Assembly: GCF_902859915.1 (NCBI RefSeq)
Contig: NZ_CADIKK010000001.1
Span: 124,001 to 188,000 of the forward strand
DNA length: 64,000 bases
Source: Paraburkholderia ultramafica
Lineage (GTDB): Bacteria; Pseudomonadota; Gammaproteobacteria; Burkholderiales; Burkholderiaceae
Direction: 5' to 3'
Both the position numbers and the translations under genes were made by a program. Below the pieces are notes generated by a model that saw nothing but the letters and a program-made list of their open reading frames with translations, was not told the DNA's origin and did no database searches. Of this stretch, positions 1 to 8,595 are shown in pieces; the stretch's first letter is position 1; every line of letters begins with the position of its first letter.

Positions 1-575
1 AGATCGACCGGCGCGCCACGCCGTTCGAGATAAGCCGGCGATGCGCAAAGAATCCGCGCACTCTCCACCATCTTGTGCGCGATCAGGTGCGGCTCATGCA
101 CCTCGCCCACGCGCACGTCGATATCGAAGTTCTCTCCGACCAGATCCGCACGCCGGTCCAGCAACTCCAGCCAGATCTCGAGATTCGGATGACGCTCGCG
201 CAGCATCGCGAGAATCCGCGACACGTGTTTGCGGCCGAGCCGCAGACTCGTGCTGATGCGCAGCAGGCCGCGCAACTCGGTACGTCGATCGGCGAACGCG
301 TCGGCCATGCCCTGCACGTCGTCAAGTATTTTCTGCGCCCACTGCAAAGCGGCTTCGCCGTCGGTCGTCACGCTGACCCGGCGCGTGGTGCGCTGGAACA
401 GCTTCACGCCGAGACTGGCCTCCAGCATCGCGATCCGCTTGCTCACATGCGACGGCGACAAGCCCATTTCGGTCGATGCCGCGACGAAGCTGGCCCGCCG
501 CGCGATATTGCAGAACAGCTGAAGATCGCGCAGGAACGACTCATTGCTGGCTGTGAGCGCATTCTGATTTTCCAT
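1..575 (-). CDS. LysR-family transcriptional regulator, C-terminus beyond window
   Basis: Starts at the ATG complementary to 573-575 and reads left off the window edge, so only about 191 residues are present. Residues 15-75 form the LysR winged HTH, with a helix region reading SPSHVSKRIAMLEASLGV followed by the start of a substrate-binding domain. The gene is divergent from the transporter operon that starts at 854, the usual arrangement for a LysR activator controlling its neighbour. The inducer is unknown; quinate, shikimate or a related acid is a guess from the downstream genes. Family is sure; target is inferred. Confidence 0.85.
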   Translation of the reverse strand, partial: MENQNALTASNESFLRDLQLFCNIARRASFVAASTEMGLSPSHVSKRIAMLEASLGVKLFQRTTRRVSVTTDGEAALQWAQKILDDVQGMADAFADRRTELRGLLRISTSLRLGRKHVSRILAMLRERHPNLEIWLELLDRRADLVGENFDIDVRVGEVHEPHLIAHKMVESARILCASPAYLERRGAPVD

Positions 576-853
576 CTGGTCGCATTGTGTCGGTGCAGAA
601 GCACATTACCCTAGCCGTAACGAATTGATCGGGCAAGCCAGGGCAGATCGGGCTGAATGCTCCGGACACCCAGGCACTGGTTAACCCTCTGCCGCCGATC
701 AGATCATCGCAACCGGTCAATGCCGCAGCGCGGCAACCGGCAAGGACTGGCGGCAGAGCGCCCAGGAAAGTCCTGGCTTGCATTGTTTCAATTTCGGTAC
801 GCCAATGAGTCAGCCATAGAAGCTGACAAAAACATTTCTGTTCAGGAGACGAT
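576..853. promoter_or_regulatory. Divergent intergenic region between LysR regulator and transporter operon
   Basis: A 278-base gap between divergent starts. It should hold both promoters and the LysR operator. The only site I can point to is the ribosome binding site AGGAG at about 844-848 ahead of the ATG at 854. I could not single out a convincing T-N11-A LysR box. Confidence 0.5.
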
Positions 854-2260
854 ATGGAAACGAACGCATCGGCGAGCACCCACGCGCATCGCTCGCAGGC
901 TCGCAAAGCAACGGCCAGCGGCTGGATCGGCTCGGCGCTCGAGTACTACGATTTCTTCATCTACGCTCAGGCAGCCGCCCTTATCTTCCCTCAGCTGTTC
1001 TTTCCATCGGGCAACCCGAAGATCGCGATCGTCGCGTCGCTCGCAACCTATGGCGTCGGGTACGTCGCACGGCCGATTGGCGCGCTCGTGCTCGGGCATT
1101 GGGGCGACACCCACGGCCGCAAAAACGTGTTGCTCGTCTGCATGTTCCTGATGGGTTTCTCGACGATGGCGGTCGGCTTTCTGCCCACCTACCACAGCAT
1201 CGGCATGCTTGCTCCCGCGTTGCTGGTGGTGCTCCGTCTGATTCAGGGCTTCGCCGTCGCCGGTGAAATCTCGGGCGCGAGCTCGATGATTCTCGAACAC
1301 GCGCCATTCGGACGACGCGGCTATTACGCGAGTTTCACGCTGCAAGGCGTGCAGGCCGGTCAGATTCTCGCCGCCGCAGTGTTCCTGCCGCTCGCCTACT
1401 ACATGAATGAAAGTACCTTCAACGCATGGGGCTGGCGTATTCCGTTCCTGCTCAGCGCGGTCGTGCTGATCGCCGGCTACATCATTCGCCGCGCGGTGGA
1501 CGAAACGCCCGCCTTCGAGAAGGAAGACGCCAGCGGCAACGTGCCGAAGTCGCCGATTATCGAAGCCTTCCGCTACAACTGGGGGGACATGCTGCGCGTG
1601 GTCGGCTGCTCGCTGATGAACGTGATTCCCGTCGTCGCCACCATCTTCGGCGCGGCGTACGCGGTGCAGCAGTCCTACGGCATCGGCTTTTCGAAGAGCG
1701 TCTATCTGTGGATTCCGGTGGTCGGCAACATCGTCGCCGTGCTGGTGATTCCGTACGTGGGCAATCTGTCCGACCGGATCGGCCGGCGCCTGCCGATCAT
1801 CGTCGGCGCGCTCGGCGCGGGCCTGCTCTCGTTCGCGTACCTCTACGCGATCAGTATCAAGAACGTGCCGCTCGCGATGGTCATGTCGATCCTCATGTGG
1901 GGCATCATCTATCAAGGCTATAACGCCATCTTCCCAAGTTTCTATCCGGAGCTGTTCCCGACCCGCTCGCGTGTCTCCGCAATGGCGATCGGCCAGAACA
2001 TCGGCACGACGATCACCGCGCTGCTGCCGGCGCTGTTCGCTTACGTCGCGCCGCCCGGATCGAACAACATCCCGCTCACCATCGGCGCGATCACGTTCGG
2101 GATCACCATCATCGCGGCGGTGACCGCATGGAGCGCACGCGAGAACTTCCGCGTCAAGCTGAGCGATCTGGGCGAGCCCAAAGCGGTGCCGATCGACAAG
2201 CACAGCTATGACGCGCTGCGCGCCCAGACGATGGCCGAAGCGAAAAAAGCCATCGCATAA
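854..2260 (+). CDS. MFS transporter, metabolite:H+ symporter (MHS) family
   Basis: 468 residues, normal for a 12-helix MHS permease of the ShiA/KgtP/ProP kind that imports small organic acids with protons. The N-terminus reads GSALEYYDFFIYAQAAAL, the characteristic first helix, and the loop 2-3 signature appears as GHWGDTHGRKNVLL with a second copy at NLSDRIGRRLPI after helix 8. AGGAG precedes the ATG by six bases. The next two genes encode a sugar-type dehydrogenase and a type II dehydroquinase, so quinate or shikimate is the most likely substrate; that specificity is inference. It is the first gene of the operon. Confidence 0.85.
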   Translation: METNASASTHAHRSQARKATASGWIGSALEYYDFFIYAQAAALIFPQLFFPSGNPKIAIVASLATYGVGYVARPIGALVLGHWGDTHGRKNVLLVCMFLMGFSTMAVGFLPTYHSIGMLAPALLVVLRLIQGFAVAGEISGASSMILEHAPFGRRGYYASFTLQGVQAGQILAAAVFLPLAYYMNESTFNAWGWRIPFLLSAVVLIAGYIIRRAVDETPAFEKEDASGNVPKSPIIEAFRYNWGDMLRVVGCSLMNVIPVVATIFGAAYAVQQSYGIGFSKSVYLWIPVVGNIVAVLVIPYVGNLSDRIGRRLPIIVGALGAGLLSFAYLYAISIKNVPLAMVMSILMWGIIYQGYNAIFPSFYPELFPTRSRVSAMAIGQNIGTTITALLPALFAYVAPPGSNNIPLTIGAITFGITIIAAVTAWSARENFRVKLSDLGEPKAVPIDKHSYDALRAQTMAEAKKAIA

Positions 2261-2307
2261 GGGCTGCCGCCTGACCCATCTCATCGCAACCGCAGAGGAC
2301 ACGTTTC

Positions 2308-3375
2308 ATGAACAGAACCCGGATCGCCGTGGCCGGCGCGGGCTACATCGGCCGCGCTCACATGGCGGTCGCGCAACAAAGCGGCACGTGCGCGCTGTCG
2401 GCGATCGTCGATCCGTCGCCGGCAGCCGGGCCGATCGCGGCCCACGCTGGCGTGCCGCTTTACCGGACGCTCGACGAACTGCTCGAACGGGATCGTCCGG
2501 ACGGCGTGATTCTCGCGACGCCGAACCAGCTGCATGTGGAGCATGCGTTGATCTGTCTCGCGGCCGGCGTGCCGACGCTGCTCGAAAAGCCGATCGCGCC
2601 GAGCGTCGACGAAGCCGAAATGCTGGTCGGCGAAGTCGAACGCAGGGGCGTGCCGTTGCTGATCGGCCATCACCGCGCGCACAGCCCGATCATGGCGCGC
2701 GCGCGGCAACTGATCGACGAAGGCCGGCTCGGCAAACTGGTCGCGGTGATGGGCAGCGCGGTGTTCTTCAAGCCGGACCAGTACTTCGCCGACGCGCAAT
2801 GGCGGCGCCAGCCAGGCGGCGGCCCGATTCTGCTGAACATGATTCACGAGGTGCACAACCTGCGCATGCTGTGCGGCGATATCGTCGCCGTGCAGGCTTT
2901 TTCGTCGCGTGCGACGCGCGGCTTTCCGGTCGAGGACACGGTTGCGATCAACCTGCGTTTTGCCAGCGGCGCGCTCGGCAGCTTCATGCTGTCGGACACC
3001 GCCGCGAGTGCACGCAGCTGGGAACAGACGTCGCAGGAAAACAAGGCCTATCCGTCGTACCCGGACGAAGATTGCTACGTGATTGCGGGCACGTTCGGCT
3101 CGCTGTCCGTGCCGACGATGCGCCTGAAAACGTACGGCAAAGCCGAGGACCGTTCGTGGTGGAAGCCGTTCGACGTGAGCGTCGCCGCGATGACGCGCGA
3201 CGATCCGCTCAAGCTCCAGCTAGACCATTTCGAGCGCGTCATTCGCCGCGAAGCCGAGCCGCTGGTGAGCGCCCGCGACGGCTTGCAGAATCTGCGCATT
3301 ACCGAGGCGATCGCCGAAGCCGCCAACACCGGTTCGGTCGTCGACACGACGCCAGCCGTCGCGGCGGCCAACTAG
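2308..3375 (+). CDS. Gfo/Idh/MocA family NAD(P)-dependent oxidoreductase
   Basis: 355 residues, typical length. The N-terminal Rossmann fold has GAGYIG at residues 10-15 and the family signature EKP within TLLEKPIAPS near residue 95; the C-terminal alpha/beta domain has the GHHRAHSP region that carries the catalytic histidine or lysine neighbourhood in relatives. Such enzymes oxidise hydroxyls on sugars, inositols or quinate/shikimate. It follows the transporter by 47 bases and precedes a dehydroquinase by 46 bases, so conversion of quinate (or shikimate) to a 3-dehydro acid is the natural hypothesis. Substrate not proven by sequence. Confidence 0.85.
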   Translation: MNRTRIAVAGAGYIGRAHMAVAQQSGTCALSAIVDPSPAAGPIAAHAGVPLYRTLDELLERDRPDGVILATPNQLHVEHALICLAAGVPTLLEKPIAPSVDEAEMLVGEVERRGVPLLIGHHRAHSPIMARARQLIDEGRLGKLVAVMGSAVFFKPDQYFADAQWRRQPGGGPILLNMIHEVHNLRMLCGDIVAVQAFSSRATRGFPVEDTVAINLRFASGALGSFMLSDTAASARSWEQTSQENKAYPSYPDEDCYVIAGTFGSLSVPTMRLKTYGKAEDRSWWKPFDVSVAAMTRDDPLKLQLDHFERVIRREAEPLVSARDGLQNLRITEAIAEAANTGSVVDTTPAVAAAN

Positions 3376-3421
3376 TTCCGCGCGGCATATGCCGCGCAAT
3401 TTCATTCTTCAGGGATGCTCA

Positions 3422-3859
3422 ATGAAAACGTTCGTGATGCTGCACGGCATCAACCACAATATGTTCGGCAAACGCGACCCGGCGCAATACGGCACCGTCA
3501 CACTGGCCGAAATCGATAGCAAGCTGCAGGCGTTGGGCAGGGAACTAGGCGTTCAGGTTGAGAGCTTTCAGACCAACAGTGAAGCCGATATGTGCGAGCG
3601 CATTCACCAGGCGTTCACGGACAACGTCGACGGCGTGCTCATCAACGCCGGCGCGTGGACGCACTACAGCTACGGGATTCGCGATGCCTTGGCCATTCTG
3701 ACGGTGCCGGTGGTCGAGATCCATATGTCGAACATTCACGCTCGCGAAGCGTTCCGGCATCAGTCGGTGTTTGCGGAGATCGTCAAAGGGCAGATTTGCG
3801 GCTTTGGCGTCGACAGCTATCTGCTCGGGCTGCGGGCGGCGGTGTCGGCGGCGGGCTAG
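3422..3859 (+). CDS. aroQ: Type II 3-dehydroquinate dehydratase
   Basis: 145 residues, the usual size of the dodecameric type II enzyme that dehydrates 3-dehydroquinate to 3-dehydroshikimate. The start at 3422 is chosen because it aligns with the family N-terminus MKTFVMLHGINHNMFGKR; an upstream in-frame ATG at 3389 would add 11 unrelated residues. Conserved parts seen are the lid with N and R (NHNMFGKRDPAQYG), the INAGAWTHYSYGIRDAL segment, and EIHMSNIHAREAFRHQSV with the catalytic His and substrate-binding SN and Arg. Several positions differ from the housekeeping enzyme (INAG for INPA), which suits a catabolic paralogue (QuiB-like) in this operon. Confidence 0.88.
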   Translation: MKTFVMLHGINHNMFGKRDPAQYGTVTLAEIDSKLQALGRELGVQVESFQTNSEADMCERIHQAFTDNVDGVLINAGAWTHYSYGIRDALAILTVPVVEIHMSNIHAREAFRHQSVFAEIVKGQICGFGVDSYLLGLRAAVSAAG

Positions 3860-3966
3860 ATAGCTAGTGGATGCCTGGCGCCGCGTGCGGTTTTTGTCAC
3901 GGCGCGCGGCGCAATGTAGCGCATGTTGCACGCGGTGAGTCGCAGCGCCGCGTACACAGCGAACCC

Positions 3967-5106
3967 TCAGCGCCACTGCTCGGTCAGTTCGTTGGCCAGC
4001 ACCATCTTCTCGCGGACCACGTCGACCAGGCCCGCATCGACGCCACCCTGCGTCTTCAGGAACTTCAATGCGGCAGAGTGCACGGCGCGCATCGAGCGTC
4101 CGTCGATCCCGGCCATGCGCGCCGCGCTGCGCCGCGTCTCTTCGACCAGATCGCGGGCGCTGCCGAAGTCCGGCGACAACCCGCTTTGCGATTCGAACCC
4201 GGCGCGCAAACAGGCCGCGTAGCCGCGCGACTGCCCAAGCCGGTCGATGTCGATCAGCAGATCGGCGCCCTGCGTCACCCGCAACGCACAGAGAATCCAC
4301 AACGCGACGAACGCGCGATAAGCGTTATTGCCTTCCGCCGTGCGCGCATATTGCTCGCACGCCATTGCATAGGCGTCATCCGACATCGACGCCGCGGGCG
4401 GCAAACTCACGCCGCAGACGTCGATGGCCTGCCTGACCAGCGGATCCGACTGATTCAGACCGAGCACGCGAAACGGCGCGGCGACGAAAAACGGATTGCT
4501 CCATTGCTGACTGAGCAGCCACCCCGACGCGAACTGCGATGCGGGATTGCGCAGCACGCCCACGTGCATCGCCTGCGGAAAGGCTTCCTTCAACCAGGGC
4601 AGCCGGCCCGACGAGCGGCAAAACTTGAAAACCGGCACGCTGCGTTGTTCGACGGTGCGCTCGCACAGATTGCGCAAATAGGCGTGCAACGCGGGGAATT
4701 CCGCATCCGGCACGCTCGCGAAACGATCGATGCTGAAACTCTTGCGATATCCGGCTACGCCGCGCGCGCTTTCCTGAAGAAACGGCCGGTACTCGTCGAA
4801 GTACGGCGCGGCGAGCGGCGGGTGCCCCGAGGTCAGCGTGGGACGGGACGCGGAAACATCGGCGAGGCTCAGCTCGGCGAGCACGTTGCTAAGCGGCTCA
4901 TAGAATCCGGTTACCGCGTCGAGCTCGCGCAGACGCGACCAGACCCACGTGCCCGCGCTGCGCCAGCCCGTGTGCAGAAATACCGCCTGTTTCAAGGCAC
5001 TTTTCCGCGCGACATCGTCGGGACGGCGAGCCGGCTCGTTCGACCTGGAGGCAGGCTCACCAGCGGCGCTTGACGGGCCATTCATCGGCGCTTGTGACAT
5101 CGGCAT
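3967..5106 (-). CDS. Sulfotransferase-like P-loop protein
   Basis: 379 residues. Near residue 42 the segment FLHTGWRSAGTWVWSRL resembles the 5'-phosphosulfate loop of PAPS-dependent sulfotransferases, and HVGVLRNPASQFASGWL near residue 190 resembles the 3'-phosphate motif (R and S seven residues apart). The first 35 residues are Pro/Ala/Ser-rich and look disordered. There is no signal peptide, so it should act in the cytoplasm. It stands alone, convergent with aroQ and divergent from the HAD gene. The acceptor is unknown, and the loop departs from the standard PRSGT, so activity is not certain. Confidence 0.6.
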   Translation of the reverse strand: MPMSQAPMNGPSSAAGEPASRSNEPARRPDDVARKSALKQAVFLHTGWRSAGTWVWSRLRELDAVTGFYEPLSNVLAELSLADVSASRPTLTSGHPPLAAPYFDEYRPFLQESARGVAGYRKSFSIDRFASVPDAEFPALHAYLRNLCERTVEQRSVPVFKFCRSSGRLPWLKEAFPQAMHVGVLRNPASQFASGWLLSQQWSNPFFVAAPFRVLGLNQSDPLVRQAIDVCGVSLPPAASMSDDAYAMACEQYARTAEGNNAYRAFVALWILCALRVTQGADLLIDIDRLGQSRGYAACLRAGFESQSGLSPDFGSARDLVEETRRSAARMAGIDGRSMRAVHSAALKFLKTQGGVDAGLVDVVREKMVLANELTEQWR

Positions 5107-5372
5107 TGGACTTCTCTTCTAGTGAAAGCGACAACAATTCGATGGAAAGCGGACGCTGCCCGCGCCACACGACGGAGGCACATACTTTAGCGGGTCAAGC
5201 TGTCGGCTTCGTTACGGAAACATCACTGCTGCCGCCGTGGCGGCGATAACCATACGAATTTAATGCGATCCGGCATGAATTCAGTTTGACTGAATCTATG
5301 AGTTACTTCGTCTGAACGTTTGGCCACCAACGAAACTTTATAATCAGCTCACCGCCCACAGCCGGTTAGATC
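5107..5372. promoter_or_regulatory. Divergent promoter region; TATAAT box for the HAD gene
   Basis: A relatively AT-rich gap between divergent genes. A perfect TATAAT lies at 5339-5344, 29 bases ahead of the ATG at 5373; no good -35 hexamer is seen at the standard distance. This suggests a short leader for the HAD/aldolase operon. Confidence 0.4.
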
Positions 5373-6026
5373 ATGACTTCCGCATCCGTTCCCGCCGCCT
5401 ACCCCAAAGCGGTCCTCTTCGACCTACTGACCGCCCTGCTCGACTCGTGGACCTCATGGAACCACGCGGCGGGGTCCGAACCGGCGGGCCGCGCATGGCG
5501 TGCCGCCTATTTGCGTCTGACGTATGGCTGCGGCCGCTACATCGCGTATGAACAACTCGTGCGCGACGCGGCCACGGAAGTCGGCCTGCCGGAATCCGCC
5601 GCGCTCGCACTCGAAGCGGACTGGCTGAAACTGAAGCCCTGGCACGGCGCACTCGACGCGGTGCGGGCACTCGAACCGCACTGCAAGCTCGCGATCGTCA
5701 CCAATTGCTCCACTCGCCTCGGCACCCAGGCGGCCAACCTGTTGCCGATCCGCTGGGATGCGATCGTCACCGCCGAAGAAGCCGGCGTCTACAAACCGGA
5801 CCCGCAACCCTACCGGCTCGCGCTCGAAAGACTCGGCGTCAAAGCCCACGAAGCCGCGTTCGTGGCCGGCTCCAGCTACGACATGTTCGGCACCGCCGTC
5901 GTCGGCTTGCGAACATACTGGCACAACCACGTCGGCCTGCCGCTCGTCGCGGGTGCACAGCCGCCCGAACTCGAGGCGCCGACGCTCGACCAGTTGGTCC
6001 CGTGGCTCAGCCGCTTCGGCCGCTAA
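5373..6026 (+). CDS. HAD-superfamily hydrolase (2-haloacid dehalogenase-like, subclass IA)
   Basis: 217 residues with a Rossmannoid HAD core and helical cap. Motif I is LFDLLTALLDSW: the nucleophilic Asp is present but the second acid of the usual DxD is Leu, as in dehalogenase-type rather than phosphatase-type members (DxxGT in L-2-haloacid dehalogenases). Motif II is IVTNCSTRLG, motif III the Lys in GVYKPDPQPY, motif IV AGSSYDMFGTAVVG with the acidic pair weakened. Thirty bases separate it from the aldolase gene downstream, so the two are probably co-transcribed. The physiological substrate is unknown. Confidence 0.8.
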   Translation: MTSASVPAAYPKAVLFDLLTALLDSWTSWNHAAGSEPAGRAWRAAYLRLTYGCGRYIAYEQLVRDAATEVGLPESAALALEADWLKLKPWHGALDAVRALEPHCKLAIVTNCSTRLGTQAANLLPIRWDAIVTAEEAGVYKPDPQPYRLALERLGVKAHEAAFVAGSSYDMFGTAVVGLRTYWHNHVGLPLVAGAQPPELEAPTLDQLVPWLSRFGR

Positions 6027-6056
6027 GCCCAAACCACCTCAATCCCCGGTGAAAGC

Positions 6057-7193
6057 ATGAAACTCGAACAGATCGAAACCCCCGCCGCATTGATCGACCT
6101 CGCGCGTATGCAGAAGAACATCGCGCGAATGCAGGCGCAGATGAACACGCTGGGCGTCGCGTTCCGGCCGCACGTGAAGACCACCAAATGTATCGACGTG
6201 GTACGCGCGCAGATCGCCGCCGGCGCGCGCGGCATCACGGTGTCGACGCTGAAGGAAGCGGAGGCTTTCTTTGCCGCCGGCGTCGACGACATTCTCTACG
6301 CGGTCAGCATGGCCCCTTCGAAGTTGCCGCGAGCCCTGGCGCTGCGCCGCCAGGGCTGCGATCTGAAGCTGGTGGTGGACAACCCGACCGCCGCGTCGGC
6401 GATCGCCGCATTCGGCGACCAGCATGGTGAAACCTTCGAGGTGTGGATCGAAGTGGACACCGACGGGCATCGCTCGGGCATCACGCCGGAACAGGACACG
6501 TTGCTCGAAGTCGGCCGGATTCTGCATGAGAACGGCGTCAAGGTGGGCGGCGTGATGACCCATGCGGGTTCGAGCTACGAGCTCGACACGCGAGAAGAGC
6601 TCGCCGCGCTCGCGGAGCAGGAACGCGCGGGCTGCGTGCGCGCGGCGCAACGGCTGCGCGACGCCGGCATCGAGTGCCCGGCGGTCAGCGTCGGCTCGAC
6701 ACCGACCGCGCTCGCCGCCACGCAACTGGACGGCGTCACCGAAGTGCGGGCCGGCGTCTACGTGCTGTTCGATCTGGTCATGCACAACGTCGGCGTGTGC
6801 GCGCTCGACGACATCGCGCTCAGCGTGCTCGCCACCGTGATCGGCCATCAGGCGGACAAGGGCTGGGCGATTCTCGACGCAGGCTGGATGGCGATGAGCC
6901 GGGATCGCGGCACGTCGAAGCAGTCGCATGATTTCGGCTATGGCCAGCCATGTCTGCTGAACGGCACGCTGCTGCCCGGCTACCTGGTGTGCGGCGCCAA
7001 CCAGGAGCACGGGATTCTGTCGTCGACCGAAGCGGGCGCGCACGATGACGACATCGAGCAGCGCTTCCCGATCGGCATGAAGCTGCGCATTCTGCCGAAT
7101 CATGCGTGCGCGACCGGCGCGCAGTTTCCCGAGTATCACGCGGTGGCGCCGGACGGCAGCAGCGTGGAGTGGCGACGTTTTCAGGGTTGGTGA
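6057..7193 (+). CDS. D-threonine aldolase / D-serine dehydratase-like PLP enzyme
   Basis: 378 residues with an alanine-racemase-type TIM barrel followed by the D-serine dehydratase-like domain. The PLP lysine is Lys41 in RPHVKTTK, and the C-terminal metal pair is His349 and Cys351 in LPNHACAT, the Zn/Mn site of the DSD1/DTA family. The enzyme would act in the cytoplasm on D-3-hydroxy amino acids, cleaving them to glycine plus aldehyde or deaminating D-serine; the sequence alone does not separate the two. It follows the HAD gene by 30 bases and is convergent with hpaR. Confidence 0.85.
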   Translation: MKLEQIETPAALIDLARMQKNIARMQAQMNTLGVAFRPHVKTTKCIDVVRAQIAAGARGITVSTLKEAEAFFAAGVDDILYAVSMAPSKLPRALALRRQGCDLKLVVDNPTAASAIAAFGDQHGETFEVWIEVDTDGHRSGITPEQDTLLEVGRILHENGVKVGGVMTHAGSSYELDTREELAALAEQERAGCVRAAQRLRDAGIECPAVSVGSTPTALAATQLDGVTEVRAGVYVLFDLVMHNVGVCALDDIALSVLATVIGHQADKGWAILDAGWMAMSRDRGTSKQSHDFGYGQPCLLNGTLLPGYLVCGANQEHGILSSTEAGAHDDDIEQRFPIGMKLRILPNHACATGAQFPEYHAVAPDGSSVEWRRFQGW

Positions 7194-7227
7194 AGCACGT
7201 GCGGCCCCAGAGCCTCGGAGCCGCCCG

Positions 7228-7674
7228 TCACTCGTCTTCTTCTCCAAGGCCCGCCAGCAGATCGTCGACAGCGCGATACACGCGCTCGACGATCTCCGGT
7301 CCCACCTTGCGCTCCAGCTCGCGATAGTGCGCTTCGAGATCCTTCGAAATCACCCGCACCAGTTCCACGCTCGTGTCCGTCAGCGACACCATCACGCGGC
7401 GCTGATCTTCCGCAAAACGCTCCTTGATCACCAGGTCCATGCTCTCCATGCGCGCGAGCACACCGGCCATGCTCGGGCTCGAGATCGTGCAGATATCGGA
7501 GATATGGCGCGGCTCCATCGGGCCGTGTTCGTTGAGCGCGCGAATCACGCGCCATTGCTGTTCCGTCAATCCATGAGCGGTAATCAATGGACGGAAACGC
7601 TCCATCATTTTTTCTCTGGCGCGCAACAACAGCATGGGCAGGTTGCGGTGCAAAACTCGGGTGGCAGCGGACAT
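7228..7674 (-). CDS. hpaR: MarR-family repressor, HpaR-like
   Basis: 148 residues from the ATG at 7674; upstream in-frame starts would extend over the operator region and add unconserved sequence. The winged HTH centres on HISDICTISSPSMAGVLARMES with the wing at RRVMVSLTD. Length and the phrase LTEQQWRVIRALNEHGPMEPRHI match HpaR, the repressor of homoprotocatechuate operons that is released by the aromatic substrate. It is divergent from hpaG1, with a perfect palindrome in between. No clear Shine-Dalgarno sequence precedes the ATG. Confidence 0.88.
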   Translation of the reverse strand: MSAATRVLHRNLPMLLLRAREKMMERFRPLITAHGLTEQQWRVIRALNEHGPMEPRHISDICTISSPSMAGVLARMESMDLVIKERFAEDQRRVMVSLTDTSVELVRVISKDLEAHYRELERKVGPEIVERVYRAVDDLLAGLGEEDE

Positions 7675-7771
7675 GTTGTTAGAAAAGAATAAATGCAGCC
7701 GTCGAAGCTTAAGGGAAAACCCGCGATCAACCGACAGACTATTGACCGTGAATGATATCAAGCGCAATACT

Positions 7772-7785
7772 ACTAACATGTTAGT
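7772..7785. promoter_or_regulatory. 14-bp perfect palindrome, candidate HpaR operator
   Basis: ACTAACATGTTAGT lies in the hpaR-hpaG1 intergenic region, 36 bases ahead of the hpaG1 ATG and 97 bases ahead of the hpaR ATG. MarR proteins bind such palindromes as dimers, and the place suits repression of hpaG1 and hpaR together. No binding data; the match is by position and symmetry only. Confidence 0.55.
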
Positions 7786-7821
7786 GTTTTCGCCGAGATT
7801 TTTCCACGAGGCCGCTCATTT

Positions 7822-8595
7822 ATGTTTGCCCTTGCCGATCACCTGCTGCATCCCGAAGGCGACGCGCTGCCTCGCGACGTGGACGCGCGCGCCGTGGCCG
7901 CGCTGCTCGCACGCGGCATCGCCTGCCGTGCGCCGGTGCGCGGCGCGGTTTACGGGACCCTGCTGAACGACCACGCCGCTCTGGATGCGTTAGGCGATGC
8001 GGTGCATGCCGCGCCGTATAAAGCGCCGCCGAAGGCCCCGATTCTTTATCTGAAGCCTCGCAACACGCTCGCCGGCCATCGCGCGCGGGTTGTCGTGCCG
8101 GACGACGCGTTGGGGGTGGAAGTCGGCGCGTCGCTGGGTATCGTGATCGGCCGCACGGCAACACGCGTTGGCGCGGAGCGAGCGGCTGACTACATCGCCG
8201 GCTATACGCTGGTCGCCGATCTGAGCGTGCCACATGCGAGCGTGTACCGGCCTTCGGTGCGCTGGCGTGCGCGCGACGGCTTCTGTGTGGTCGGCCCGGC
8301 TGTGGTGGCGGCGCGTCATGTCACGGCGCCGGACGCTCTCGGCATCAAGGTCTCGCTCAATGGCGCGGAGACCTTCACGGCAAGCAACGCGTCGTCGGTG
8401 CGCAACGTCGCGCAATTGCTCGCCGACGTCAGCGATTTCATGACGCTCAGCGCAGGCGACGTCATTACGCTGGGTGTACGTCACGGCTCGCCGGTCGCGC
8501 ATATCGGCGACACGGCCACGCTTTCGATCGGCGCATTGCCGCCACTCACGGTGTCGTTTGTCCGCGCACCAGAACACGATGGAGAACAGCAATGA
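7822..8595 (+). CDS. hpaG1: Homoprotocatechuate pathway isomerase/decarboxylase, HpaG N-terminal-type subunit
   Basis: 257 residues of the fumarylacetoacetate-hydrolase fold. It corresponds to the N-terminal half of E. coli HpaG, with the shared stretch APYKAPPKAPILYLKPRNT near residue 65. In this half the acidic metal ligands of the ExE motif are replaced (VGAS at the position of YECE in the next gene), as in the E. coli N-terminal half, so catalysis probably needs both subunits. The pathway step is decarboxylation of 5-oxo-pent-3-ene-1,2,5-tricarboxylate and isomerisation to 2-oxo-hept-3-ene-dioate. It overlaps hpaG2 by four bases (ATGA). Confidence 0.9.
   Translation: MFALADHLLHPEGDALPRDVDARAVAALLARGIACRAPVRGAVYGTLLNDHAALDALGDAVHAAPYKAPPKAPILYLKPRNTLAGHRARVVVPDDALGVEVGASLGIVIGRTATRVGAERAADYIAGYTLVADLSVPHASVYRPSVRWRARDGFCVVGPAVVAARHVTAPDALGIKVSLNGAETFTASNASSVRNVAQLLADVSDFMTLSAGDVITLGVRHGSPVAHIGDTATLSIGALPPLTVSFVRAPEHDGEQQ

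Noticed and set aside
842..2302. 486-codon minus-strand ORF and similar long antisense ORFs (for example 3871-5073, 14551-16350, 26944-28128, 32343-33662, 35224-36984, 37440-38678)
   Set aside because: Each lies fully antisense to a gene with clear family motifs. High-GC codon bias keeps the opposite frame free of stops; the products are His/Arg/Asp-rich with no motifs.
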